From: Streptomyces caniscabiei
GTDB lineage: Bacteria; Actinomycetota; Actinomycetes; Streptomycetales; Streptomycetaceae
Length of the DNA stretch: 64,000 bases
NCBI RefSeq assembly: GCF_014930365.1
Contig: NZ_JABXWI010000019.1
Location: forward strand, 89,601 to 153,600
Reading direction: 5' to 3'
In this document: piece after piece, positions 36,869-44,919 of the stretch
Layout of the letters: each line of letters begins with the position of its first letter
How positions within the stretch are numbered: the first letter of the stretch is position 1
Made by a program: the position numbers and the translations under genes
The notes under the pieces: generated by a model
What the model saw: the letters and a program-made list of their open reading frames with translations, nothing else
The model's database searches: none
What the model was told of the DNA's origin: nothing

Positions 36869-37228
36869 ATGTCCCTGCGGATTCTGCTCATGCGGTTCGG
36901 AATAGCCGCTGCCGGTGGCGCCCTTCTGGCGTTCGCGGCCACGACTCCCGCCGCCGGCGTCGAACAGGAGGACCCCCGCGAGAGCAAGCAGATCGTCAAT
37001 GGCGAGGTCGTCGCCCGCACCGGCCTCGTCCTGCGCAGCGCCCCGACCCGTGGAGGTTCGGTCGTCCGGGTCGCGCGCCACGGCGAGATCGTCAAGATCT
37101 ACTGCCGCACCGAGGGCCAGAGCGTCGACGGCAACCGGCAGTGGTACCTGCTCGTCGACGGCACCTGGGCCTGGGGCTCGGCCCGCTACATCGCCCCGTT
37201 CAAGGCGCCACGCTGGTGCGACGCCTGA
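36869..37228 (+). CDS. Small secreted SH3-like domain protein
   Basis: A 119-residue protein with a signal peptide (MSLRILLMRFGIAAAGGALLAF) and a compact extracellular domain with VVARTGLVLRSAPTRGGSVV, the usual opening of bacterial SH3 (SH3b) folds. A Cys pair (YCRTEG and near-C-terminal WCDA) may form a disulfide. The ATG at 36869 has GGAGGAG eight bases upstream. SH3b modules often bind cell-wall glycans. Confidence 0.75.
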   Translation: MSLRILLMRFGIAAAGGALLAFAATTPAAGVEQEDPRESKQIVNGEVVARTGLVLRSAPTRGGSVVRVARHGEIVKIYCRTEGQSVDGNRQWYLLVDGTWAWGSARYIAPFKAPRWCDA

Positions 37229-37271
37229 CCGACAAGACACACAAGGCAGTGCATTTGGGTAAGTTCCGGGC

Positions 37272-38699
37272 ATGAACCACAAGGCCGGAACGACCCTGGC
37301 GGCGGATCACTCGGACCCGTCCCCGCCGCCCGCCGTACGCCTGCTCCGGCGCCGAGGCGTCGAGCTCACCCTCACCGTCGCGGCCGTCCTGCTCTCCGTG
37401 TACGGCTACTGCGCTGTCGGTCTGGCCGAGAACGGCACGGTCCCGCCCGGCGCCGCCGACTACGGCGCCGGGCTCGGCGTGCTCGCGCTGCTGGCCCATC
37501 TCGTGGTCCGGCTGCGGGCGCCGTACGCCGATCCGCTGCTGCTGCCGATCGCGGTGCTCCTCAACGGCCTGGGTCTGGTGCTGATCCACCGGCTCGACCT
37601 GGAGACGCCCGCCGACCACGCGGCGCCCGCGCAGCTGAACTGGTCGACGCTCGGGGTCGCGCTGTTCATCACGGTGGTGGCGCTGCTGCGGGACCACCGG
37701 GTGCTCCAGCGGTACGCGTACGTCTCCGTGGTGGCCGCGCTCGGGCTGCTGGCGCTGCCGATCCTCTTCCCGCCGGTCAACGGGGCCCGGATCTGGGTGC
37801 GGATCGCCGGGTTCTCCATCCAGCCGGGCGAGTTCGCGAAGGTGCTGCTCGCGCTGTTCTTCGCCAGCTATCTCGCGGCGAACCGCAACGCGCTGGCGTA
37901 CGCCGGACGTCAGATCTGGCGGTTCAAGCGTCTCCAGCTGCCCACCGGGCGCGTCCTCGGCCCGATCGTCACCATCTGGCTGCTGAGCGTCGGCGTGCTG
38001 GTCCTGGAACGGGACCTGGGCACCTCCCTGCTGTTCTTCGGCCTGTTCGTGATCATGCTGTACGTCGCCACGGGCCGCACCGGCTGGATCGCGGTGGGGC
38101 TGCTGCTGGCATGCGTGGGCGCGGTCGCCGTCGGCTGGCTCGAACCGCACGTCCACAGCCGGGTCGAGGACTGGCTGCATCCGTTCGCGTCGATCGAGGC
38201 GGGACAGGGACCCAACCAACTCGCCCAGTCCCTCTTCGCGTTCGCCGCCGGCGGGCTGCTCGGCACCGGGCTCGGCCTCGGCCACTCCATCCTGATCGGC
38301 TTCGCCGCCAAGTCCGACTTCATCCTGGCCACGGCGGGTGAGGAGCTGGGCCTGGCCGGACTCTCCGCGATCTTCCTGCTCTACGCCCTGCTGGTGGAGC
38401 GCGGCTTCCGGGCCGGCCTCGCCCTGCGCGACCCCTTCGGCCGGCTCCTGGCCACCGGCCTCGCCTCGATCCTCGCCCTCCAGGTCTTCGTCATCGCCGG
38501 CGGTGTCATGGGCCTCATCCCGCTGACCGGCATGGCGATGCCCTTCCTCGCGCAGGGCGGCTCGTCCGTCGTCACCAACTGGGTCATCGTGGCGCTGCTG
38601 ATCCGGCTGAGCGACTCCTCCAGGCGGCAGTACGCCCCCGGACCGCCGCAGGAGAGCCCGCCGGGCCCCGCCGCGCACGGGGAGGGCCGGGGCGCATGA
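37272..38699 (+). CDS. SEDS-family glycosyltransferase (FtsW/RodA type)
   Basis: A 475-residue protein with about ten transmembrane helices. SEDS landmarks are NGARIWVRIAGFSIQPGEFAKVLL (around 163–186), VLERDLGTSLLFFG and the GGLLGTGLGLGHS and ATAGEELGLAG blocks. SEDS proteins polymerise glycan chains from lipid II together with a class B PBP. The gene overlaps the PBP start as ATGA, so the pair is translated together. This is one of several SEDS/PBP paralogue pairs in Streptomyces and the core division ftsW lies elsewhere. Confidence 0.9.
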   Translation: MNHKAGTTLAADHSDPSPPPAVRLLRRRGVELTLTVAAVLLSVYGYCAVGLAENGTVPPGAADYGAGLGVLALLAHLVVRLRAPYADPLLLPIAVLLNGLGLVLIHRLDLETPADHAAPAQLNWSTLGVALFITVVALLRDHRVLQRYAYVSVVAALGLLALPILFPPVNGARIWVRIAGFSIQPGEFAKVLLALFFASYLAANRNALAYAGRQIWRFKRLQLPTGRVLGPIVTIWLLSVGVLVLERDLGTSLLFFGLFVIMLYVATGRTGWIAVGLLLACVGAVAVGWLEPHVHSRVEDWLHPFASIEAGQGPNQLAQSLFAFAAGGLLGTGLGLGHSILIGFAAKSDFILATAGEELGLAGLSAIFLLYALLVERGFRAGLALRDPFGRLLATGLASILALQVFVIAGGVMGLIPLTGMAMPFLAQGGSSVVTNWVIVALLIRLSDSSRRQYAPGPPQESPPGPAAHGEGRGA

Positions 38700-40159
38700 C
38701 CAGGTACATCCGCCGGGCCGCCGCCCTGTGCGCCCTGCTGCTGCTCGCCCTTCTTCTCAACGCCACCCGGGTCCAGGTCCTCCAGTCCCGGGCCTACGAC
38801 GACAACCCCGCCAACCGCCGCCCGGAGATCGCCCGTTGGGGCCAGCCGCGCGGCGACATCATGGTCGAGAGGCGCCCGGTCACCGGCTCGAAGGACACCG
38901 GGGAGCAGCTCCGCTACGAACGCACCTACCGGGACGGCCCGTTGTACGCGCCGGTCACCGGCTTCGCCTCGCAGGTGTACGGGACGACGTTCCTGGAGCA
39001 CGCGGAGGACTCCGTCCTCGACGGCAGCGACCCGCTGCTCTCCTTCCTCCCGCTGTGGAACGACATCACCCGCGACCGCAACGCGGGCGGCTCGGTCGTC
39101 ACCACGATCCAGGAGGCGGCCCAGCGGGCGGCGTACGTGGGCCTCGGCACCCGTCGTGGCGCGGTCGCCGCGCTCGAACCGGCCACCGGACGCGTCCTGG
39201 CGCTGGTCTCGCGGCCGTCGTACGACCCCGGGGCGCTCTCCGGCAACGGGCGCGAGGCGGCCGAGGCGTGGGCCCGGCTGAACGAAGACGCGAGCAGGCC
39301 CATGCTCAACCGGGCGGTGCGGCAGACCTATCCGCCGGGCTCGACCTTCAAGGTGGTGACGGCGGCCGCCGCGCTGGACACCGGCGTGGTCGAGGACCTC
39401 GACGCGCCGACCCGCTCTCCCGATCCGTACACCCTGCCGGGCACCACGACCTCCCTCTCCAACGAGGTCGAGGGGTGCGAGAACGCCTCGCTGCGCTATG
39501 CCTTCGAGTGGTCCTGCAACACGGTGTTCGCGAAACTGGGCGTGGACGTCGGCCTCGACGCCATGACGGACACCGCCCGCGCCTTCGGCTTCAACGACGT
39601 CGGCCTGCGGATCCCCTTCTCGGTCGCCCCCAGCAGCTTCGACACCGAGATGGACCGGGCGCAGCTCGCGCTCTCGTCCATCGGCCAGTACGACACCCGG
39701 GCGACCCCCCTGCAGATGGCGCTGGTCGCGGCGGCCGTCGCGGACGGCGGTTCGGTGCGGCCGCCGTACCTCGTCGAACGCATCACCACGGCGAGCGGGC
39801 GCACGGTCGCCGGCTCGGGCACGCGCACCCCGCGCCAGGCCATGGAACCCACCACCGCGCGCCGGCTGCGCGACCTCATGCGCGGCGTCGTCGAGAACGG
39901 CACCGGCGCCAACGCGGCCCTGCGCCACGCCACCGTCGGCGGCAAGACCGGCACCGCCCAGCACGGCCTCGGCAACTCCGGCACCCCGTTCGCCTGGTTC
40001 GTCGGCTGGGCCCAGTCCGACGAGGCGATGGAACCCGAGGTGGCCGTGGCGGTGGTGGTGGAGGACGCGGAGGCGGTCCGGGGCGACATCAGCGGGGGTG
40101 GGGACGCGGCACCGATCGCGCGGGAGGTGATGCGGGCGGTGCTGAAGGCCTCCGGCTGA
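38696..40159 (+). CDS. Class B penicillin-binding protein (transpeptidase), SEDS partner
   Basis: A 487-residue peptidoglycan transpeptidase. An N-terminal membrane anchor (ALCALLLLALLLNATRVQVL) precedes the dimerisation region. The transpeptidase domain has Ser216 and Lys219 of PPGSTFK, the SxN-type SCN in FEWSCNTVF, and KTG in GGKTGTAQH. It cross-links peptides of the glycan made by the upstream SEDS protein. The start overlaps the SEDS stop by four bases. Confidence 0.92.
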   Translation: MTRYIRRAAALCALLLLALLLNATRVQVLQSRAYDDNPANRRPEIARWGQPRGDIMVERRPVTGSKDTGEQLRYERTYRDGPLYAPVTGFASQVYGTTFLEHAEDSVLDGSDPLLSFLPLWNDITRDRNAGGSVVTTIQEAAQRAAYVGLGTRRGAVAALEPATGRVLALVSRPSYDPGALSGNGREAAEAWARLNEDASRPMLNRAVRQTYPPGSTFKVVTAAAALDTGVVEDLDAPTRSPDPYTLPGTTTSLSNEVEGCENASLRYAFEWSCNTVFAKLGVDVGLDAMTDTARAFGFNDVGLRIPFSVAPSSFDTEMDRAQLALSSIGQYDTRATPLQMALVAAAVADGGSVRPPYLVERITTASGRTVAGSGTRTPRQAMEPTTARRLRDLMRGVVENGTGANAALRHATVGGKTGTAQHGLGNSGTPFAWFVGWAQSDEAMEPEVAVAVVVEDAEAVRGDISGGGDAAPIAREVMRAVLKASG

Positions 40160-40239
40160 GGGGAGCGCCCCGTGATCACCTGTCCGGTTCCTGAGATAAG
40201 CAGTGGGTCCGCCCTCCCGCCCGGCCCTACCGTTCGCCC

Positions 40240-40725
40240 ATGACGACCGCCGCGTACGAACTCGCCCAGGTGAACATCGCCCGCCTCCAAGCCCCCCTGG
40301 ACTCACCCCAGTTGAAGGACTTCGTCGACGCCCTCGACCCCGTGAACGCGGTCGCGGACCGCTCCCCCGGCTTCGTCTGGCGCCTCCAGAGCGACTCCGG
40401 CAACGCGACCGACATCCCCGTCCTCGACGACGAGTGGCTGATCATCAACATGTCCGTGTGGCGGGACACCGACGCTCTGACCGCGTTCATGTACCAGGGA
40501 CAGCACCGGGAGTTGCTGTCCCGCAGGCGGGAGTGGTTCGAGCGGCTGAGCGAGGCGGCGACCGCGCTGTGGTGGGTTCCGGCCGGCCACCGGCCCACCG
40601 TGGCCGAGGCGGAGGCACGGATCCTCCACCTCCGCGCCCACGGCCCGACGCCGTACGCCTTCACCTTGCGCACGTCGTTCCCGGCGGGACCGGCGGAGCC
40701 CGTCGCTGACGCGGTCCTCAGCTGA
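40240..40725 (+). CDS. DUF3291-family protein
   Basis: A 161-residue soluble protein with the DUF3291 pattern: LAQVNIARLQAP at the start, FVDALDPVNAVADRSPGFVWRL, DDEWLIINMSVWRD and the WWVPAGHRPT stretch. It resembles dimeric ferredoxin-fold monooxygenase-like proteins; the function is unknown. Its last bases overlap the end of the convergent membrane gene by eight base pairs. Confidence 0.8.
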   Translation: MTTAAYELAQVNIARLQAPLDSPQLKDFVDALDPVNAVADRSPGFVWRLQSDSGNATDIPVLDDEWLIINMSVWRDTDALTAFMYQGQHRELLSRRREWFERLSEAATALWWVPAGHRPTVAEAEARILHLRAHGPTPYAFTLRTSFPAGPAEPVADAVLS

Positions 40726-41602
40726 TCGGCTGCCGGAGTTCGGAGCGGACCTGAAGGGTGCGCTCCGCGAAGGCCTCCACGTCCACCTTCGAGGCGTCCT
40801 GTCCGACGCTCTCCACGCTCAGCTCGGCGACGGACGCCCCCGTGTTGCCGTCGGCCCAGGCGCACATGGGGTACGTGATCTTGCTGCCGGCCTGGTTCTG
40901 GGTGACGACCTGGCAGCTGATGGTGAGGTCGGAGTCGCCCGGGGTGTAGTCCTCGGGCGGCACGACCACCGTGATGGAGCTGACCCCGGCCGCGCCCTTC
41001 AGCATGTTGTCGCGGGCGGCGTCGGTGTTCTTGAACCGGCCGTACATGCCCGACACGATCAGGGCACCCTCGGCCCCGTCGCCCGCGGGCGCGTACTGCG
41101 CGACGGCGGCCGTGACGTCACGGGCGTCGAAGGCGCCCTCCGCCTCGTCCTCCACCTGGCTTCCCTCGGTGTCGGAGAGGTCCTGGGCCAGCTTGTACTC
41201 ACCGTCGAGGACGGTCTCGGGCAGGGCCAGCTTGTACTCGGCCTCCGGGAAACCGCTGGTGCTCTGCGTCCCGACGACCCACAGGCCCACGGCCCCGAGC
41301 ACCACGAGCCCGACGACCCCGCCGACGAGCCCGAGGACGAGCCCCGTCCGGCTCTTCGGCGGCGGCGAGGGCTGCCACCCGGCGGGGTGGGGCGCGCCGT
41401 ACTGCTGCGGTGGCGGCGGGTACTGCTGCGGCGGGTACTGCTGCGGTACGTGCGGCTGCTGACCGTAGGGCTGCGGCTGTGATTGCTGCGGCGGGTACGG
41501 CTGTTGGCCGTAGGGCCCCTGAGGCGGCGGCTGCTGGCCGTAGGGCCCCTGGTGCGGCGGCTGTTGGCCGTAGGGCTGCTGAGGCGATGGAGGCATGGAC
41601 AC
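40718..41602 (-). CDS. Pro/Gln/Tyr-rich single-pass membrane protein with extracytoplasmic domain
   Basis: A 294-residue protein. The N-terminal 80 residues are made of GPYGQQP/QQYPPQ-type repeats, likely cytoplasmic and disordered. A single transmembrane helix (GLVLGLVGGVVGLVVLGAVGLW) follows, then an outside domain of about 180 residues with no clear family. The architecture recalls Streptomyces septal or wall-associated proteins of the DUF4333/PknB-substrate type. GTG 41602 and ATG 41596 are both possible; a TAGCGT hexamer six bases before the GTG would suit a leaderless transcript. Confidence 0.7.
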   Translation of the reverse strand: MSMPPSPQQPYGQQPPHQGPYGQQPPPQGPYGQQPYPPQQSQPQPYGQQPHVPQQYPPQQYPPPPQQYGAPHPAGWQPSPPPKSRTGLVLGLVGGVVGLVVLGAVGLWVVGTQSTSGFPEAEYKLALPETVLDGEYKLAQDLSDTEGSQVEDEAEGAFDARDVTAAVAQYAPAGDGAEGALIVSGMYGRFKNTDAARDNMLKGAAGVSSITVVVPPEDYTPGDSDLTISCQVVTQNQAGSKITYPMCAWADGNTGASVAELSVESVGQDASKVDVEAFAERTLQVRSELRQPIS

Positions 41603-41637
41603 GCCAGCACGCTACTGCACAAGTCACGCGCAAAGGA

Positions 41638-41666
41638 TTGACGGCCTTGCTGACAAGTAGTCTCAT
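41638..41666 (+). promoter_or_regulatory. Candidate promoter of the AurF-type gene
   Basis: TTGACG (41638–41643) and TCTCAT (41661–41666) are 17 bp apart. The –35 is near consensus for HrdB; the –10 is poor. It lies in the short divergent region between two genes. Confidence 0.4.
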
Positions 41667-41732
41667 AAGCGGTGACCGCTGGTAACCACGCCGGTGACCC
41701 CCTGCCATCCCGTACGAGGAGCTGCGACAGCC

Positions 41733-42689
41733 ATGACTACGGTGACCTCGGTGAACGCGACCAACCCCGGGTCGGAGGCGGACGTGCTGCGCGACGCGCT
41801 CGGGCTCCTCAAGGACCGGGAACAGGTGGCCGAGCGGCTGCTCCTCTCGTCCGCGAAGCACTCCTTCGACCCGGACGAGGAGCTGGACTGGGACGCCCCC
41901 TTCGAGGAGGGGAAGTGGTTCTGGCCGCCGGAGCTGGTGTCCCTGTACGGGACGCCGATGTGGCGGAGGATGTCGGAGGAGCAGCGCATCGCGCTGTCCC
42001 GGCACGAGGCCGCGGCGCTGGCCTCCCTCGGCATCTGGTTCGAGATCATCCTCATGCAGCTGCTCGTCCGGCACATCTACGACCGGGCCGCGACCAGCGC
42101 GCATGTGCGCTACGCGCTGACCGAGATCGAGGACGAGTGCCGGCACTCGAAGATGTTCGCCCGGCTGATCAGCAAGGGCGGTACGCCGTACTACCCGGTG
42201 AGCCGGCTGCACCAGAATCTGGGCCGTGTCTTCAAGACGATCTCGACGACACCGGGGTCCTTCACGGCGACCCTGCTCGGCGAGGAGATCCTCGACTGGA
42301 TGCAGCGGCTGACCTTCGCGGACGAGCGGGTGCAGCCGCTGATCCGGGGGGTCACGCGGATCCATGTCGTCGAGGAGGCACGGCATGTGCGGTACGCGCG
42401 TGAGGAGCTGCGCCGCCAGATGGTGACCGCTCCGCGGCTGTCCCGGAGCTTCACCCGCGTCTCGTCCGGCGAGTTCGCCCGCGTCTTCTCGGTCGCCTTC
42501 ATCAACCCCGAGGTCTACTCGAACGTCGGCCTCGACCAGCGGGCGGCCGTCGCCCAGGTACGGGCCAGCGGGCACCGGCGCGACATCATGCAGACCGGGG
42601 CGAAGCGGTTGACGGACTTCCTGGACGACATCGGGGTGCTGCGGGGTGTGGGCCGACGGATGTGGAAGTCGTCGGGGTTGTTGCCGTAG
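41733..42689 (+). CDS. AurF-type diiron N-oxygenase family protein
   Basis: A 318-residue protein with the AurF/diiron pattern: Glu in LSRHEAAALASLGIWFEIIL, EIEDECRHSKMF, LLGEEILDW and HVVEEARHVRYAREEL, which supply the carboxylate and histidine ligands of a two-iron site. AurF oxidises an aromatic amine to a nitro group, but genomic homologues are often uncharacterised. The ATG at 41733 is chosen; an earlier in-frame ATG at 41694 is possible. The adjacent TetR gene on the same strand could control it. Confidence 0.82.
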   Translation: MTTVTSVNATNPGSEADVLRDALGLLKDREQVAERLLLSSAKHSFDPDEELDWDAPFEEGKWFWPPELVSLYGTPMWRRMSEEQRIALSRHEAAALASLGIWFEIILMQLLVRHIYDRAATSAHVRYALTEIEDECRHSKMFARLISKGGTPYYPVSRLHQNLGRVFKTISTTPGSFTATLLGEEILDWMQRLTFADERVQPLIRGVTRIHVVEEARHVRYAREELRRQMVTAPRLSRSFTRVSSGEFARVFSVAFINPEVYSNVGLDQRAAVAQVRASGHRRDIMQTGAKRLTDFLDDIGVLRGVGRRMWKSSGLLP

Positions 42690-42748
42690 GTCTAGTTCGG
42701 GTGCGTCAGGGGATGGGGGTTCGGGTGCGTCGGCGGGTGCGGCCCGGT

Positions 42749-42781
42749 GGGGCTTCTCGCGCAGTTCCCCGCGCCCCTAAA
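42749..42781 (+). repeat. Dispersed repeat copy 2
   Basis: GGGGCTTCTCGCGCAGTTCC continues into the CCCGCGCCCCTAAA core. It lies between the AurF-type and TetR genes, preceded by GGTGCGTCGGCGGGTGCGG and followed by a short palindrome-rich stretch (CCCCTGCGGG). Confidence 0.85.
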
Positions 42782-42897
42782 GGACCAGGCCCCTGCGGGC
42801 CTGAAAGACCACGGCCCCGCACCCGCCGACGCACACGCAGCCCCACCCCCTGACGCGATCTCGGCAGTCCCCACCCACCCCCGACTACCCTGCGGGT

Positions 42898-43623
42898 ATG
42901 ACGTCCGAGGCCCCCACCCGCACGTACCGTCGGCTCAGTGTCGAAGAACGGCGCAGCCAGCTGCTGGACGCGGCCCTGGAGCTCTTCGCACACCACGCGC
43001 CCGAGGACGTCTCCCTCGACGACGTCGCGGAGGCGGCCGGCGTCTCCCGGCCCCTCGTCTACCGCTACTTCCCCGGCGGCAAGCAGCAGCTCTACGAGGC
43101 GGCCCTGCGCACGGCCGCCGAAGAGCTGGAGCACTGCTTCGACGAGCCCGCCGAGGGCCCCCTCACCAGCCGCCTCGCCCGCGCCCTCGACCGGTATCTC
43201 GCCTTCGTGGACACCCATGACACCGGCTTCAGCGCCCTCCTCCAGGGCGGCAGCGTCGTGGAGACCTCCCGCGCGACGGCCATCGTGGACGGGGTCCGGC
43301 GCGCCGCCGCCGAGCACATCCTGCGCCACCTGGAGGTCACCGAGCCGGGCCTCCGGCTGCGGATGACCGTCCGGATGTGGATCACCTCCGTGGAGGCCGC
43401 CTCCCTCATCTGGCTCGACGAGGGCAAACAGCCGGACGTCGGCGAACTCCGCGACTGGCTCGTCGAGCAGTTCGTCGCCTGTCTCACCGCCACCGCCGGC
43501 CGCGACGCGCAGACCGCCGCCGCCGTCAGGCACGCCCTCACCGTCGAGACCCCCGAAGGCGCCGTCGGAGCCCTGGCCCGCCGCGTCCTGCCCGTCGTCG
43601 CCGACGCCGGGCACCTGCTGTGA
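42898..43623 (+). CDS. TetR-family transcriptional regulator
   Basis: A 241-residue regulator. The helix-turn-helix lies at SLDDVAEAAGVSRPLVYRYFPGGKQQLYEAAL (about 38–69). The remaining helices form a ligand-binding domain that is not informative by eye. It follows the AurF-type gene in the same direction, separated by a dispersed repeat, and may regulate it. A short flanking gene of unknown function follows. Confidence 0.9.
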   Translation: MTSEAPTRTYRRLSVEERRSQLLDAALELFAHHAPEDVSLDDVAEAAGVSRPLVYRYFPGGKQQLYEAALRTAAEELEHCFDEPAEGPLTSRLARALDRYLAFVDTHDTGFSALLQGGSVVETSRATAIVDGVRRAAAEHILRHLEVTEPGLRLRMTVRMWITSVEAASLIWLDEGKQPDVGELRDWLVEQFVACLTATAGRDAQTAAAVRHALTVETPEGAVGALARRVLPVVADAGHLL

Positions 43624-43633
43624 CACTGGTCCG

Positions 43634-43975
43634 GTGAAGAGCCAAGACACCCCCTTCGTGGGCGGCCCCCTCGACGGGCGCGTCCTGCCCGTGCTGCTCG
43701 GCATCACCGGGCACCCCCCGAAGACGTACCGGGTCCCGGTGCCCGACGCGGCCGGCGGCCCGCCGACGGTCCTCGTCTACCGCCGGGTCGACGCCGGGCG
43801 GGGCGGCCTGCTGCACCAGCTGTGGAAGTACGAGTACGCCCCGGACGCGGACCCCCGGCGCCATCTGAAGTGGCCCTGGTCCAAGCCGGACGCCCCGGCG
43901 GACGCCGGCACCCCGGGCGCGGCGGACGGGCAATCCGCCACGCCGCCCGCGCGTCCGCGCCCCACCGACGAGTGA
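43634..43975 (+). CDS. Hypothetical protein
   Basis: A 113-residue protein, GTG start ten bases after the TetR stop. The first part has a FVGGPLDGRVLPVLLG motif and a YEYAPDADPRRHLKWPW stretch; the C-terminal 40 residues are Ala/Pro-rich. I cannot assign a family. It may be co-transcribed with the TetR gene. Confidence 0.6.
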   Translation: MKSQDTPFVGGPLDGRVLPVLLGITGHPPKTYRVPVPDAAGGPPTVLVYRRVDAGRGGLLHQLWKYEYAPDADPRRHLKWPWSKPDAPADAGTPGAADGQSATPPARPRPTDE

Positions 43976-44077
43976 CACCCCGGCACCGAACGGTCCACCC
44001 GGCGCGCGGCCGCCTCCCCCCGCCCCGATCCTGCCGGTGCGAGGTGGACGGCCCACCTGAGCACCGGAGGTGATGAC

Positions 44078-44908
44078 ATGTCAGAAAGGCTTCTGCGCCT
44101 GGTCGGTACGGTGACGGTCACGGCCCTCACGGCCGGCGCCCTCCTCACCACGGCCCCCGCACCCGCCCTGGCCACGACGGAACCGCCCGCCGCCGACGCC
44201 CCCACGCGCTCCCTCGCCGAGACCACCGACGAGACCGCCGAGATCCCCGACGAGTCCCCCTCCCCCGAGGGTCACTCGGTCGCCGAGCTTCTCACCGACC
44301 TGCGGCGGCTCCACCAGGAGGCCGAGAAGGCCACCGGGGCGTACCACCGGACCGGCGAGGAGCTGAGGAGACAACGGGCCGAGGTGGCGGGGCTCGACCA
44401 CCGGCTCGCGGCGGCCCGTCTCTCCCTGCACGACAGCCGGGGCGCGGCCGGCCGGCTGGCCCGGCAGCAGTACCAGAACAGCAGCACCGCGCTCTCCCCC
44501 TACGTACGGCTGCTGATGAGCCGGGACCCGCACCGGGCGCTGGAGCAGGGCCATGTGATCGGGCAGGTGGCGCGGGAGCGGGCCGAGACGATCAAGCGCC
44601 TGGCCGGCAGCGAACAGGACACCGACGCCCTCGCCCGCCGGGCGCGCGTGGCCCTGGACCGTCAGCTCACCCTCGCCGAACAGCACCGGCGAGAACACGA
44701 CACCGCGTCCGACCGCCTGGACGAGATCGAGAAACTCCTCGCCTCCCTGACCCCGGACCAGCTCGCCGCCGTCAAGGAATCGGAGGACACCGCCAAGGCC
44801 GCATCGTCGAAGCTGCCGGGCCCTCAAGCTTTTCAGGGGCGCGGGGAACTGCGCGAGAAGCCCCACCCACCCGCACCCGCCGACGAACCCGCACCCTCAC
44901 CCCGGTAG
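44078..44908 (+). CDS. Secreted coiled-coil protein with a repeat-derived C-terminus
   Basis: A 276-residue secreted protein. A signal peptide (VTALTAGALLTTAPAPALA) is followed by a long heptad-rich region (about 70–235) like the N-terminal half of NlpC/P60 hydrolases, with LARQQYQNSSTALSPYVRLLMSRDP. No NlpC/P60 catalytic domain follows. Instead the last 25–30 residues (FQGRGELREKPHPPAPADE and on) are the translated dispersed repeat at 44831–44866. The ATG at 44078 sits behind GGAGGTGATG. It reads as a gene that was shortened and now ends within a repeat. Confidence 0.8.
   Translation: MSERLLRLVGTVTVTALTAGALLTTAPAPALATTEPPAADAPTRSLAETTDETAEIPDESPSPEGHSVAELLTDLRRLHQEAEKATGAYHRTGEELRRQRAEVAGLDHRLAAARLSLHDSRGAAGRLARQQYQNSSTALSPYVRLLMSRDPHRALEQGHVIGQVARERAETIKRLAGSEQDTDALARRARVALDRQLTLAEQHRREHDTASDRLDEIEKLLASLTPDQLAAVKESEDTAKAASSKLPGPQAFQGRGELREKPHPPAPADEPAPSPR
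44831..44866 (-). repeat. Dispersed repeat copy 3, inside the end of a coding region
   Basis: Inverted orientation of the core: TTTCAGGGGCGCGGGGAACT then GCGCGAGAAGCCCCAC. It supplies the 3' end of the coiled-coil gene. Confidence 0.85.
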
Positions 44909-44919
44909 GCGCCCGGTCC

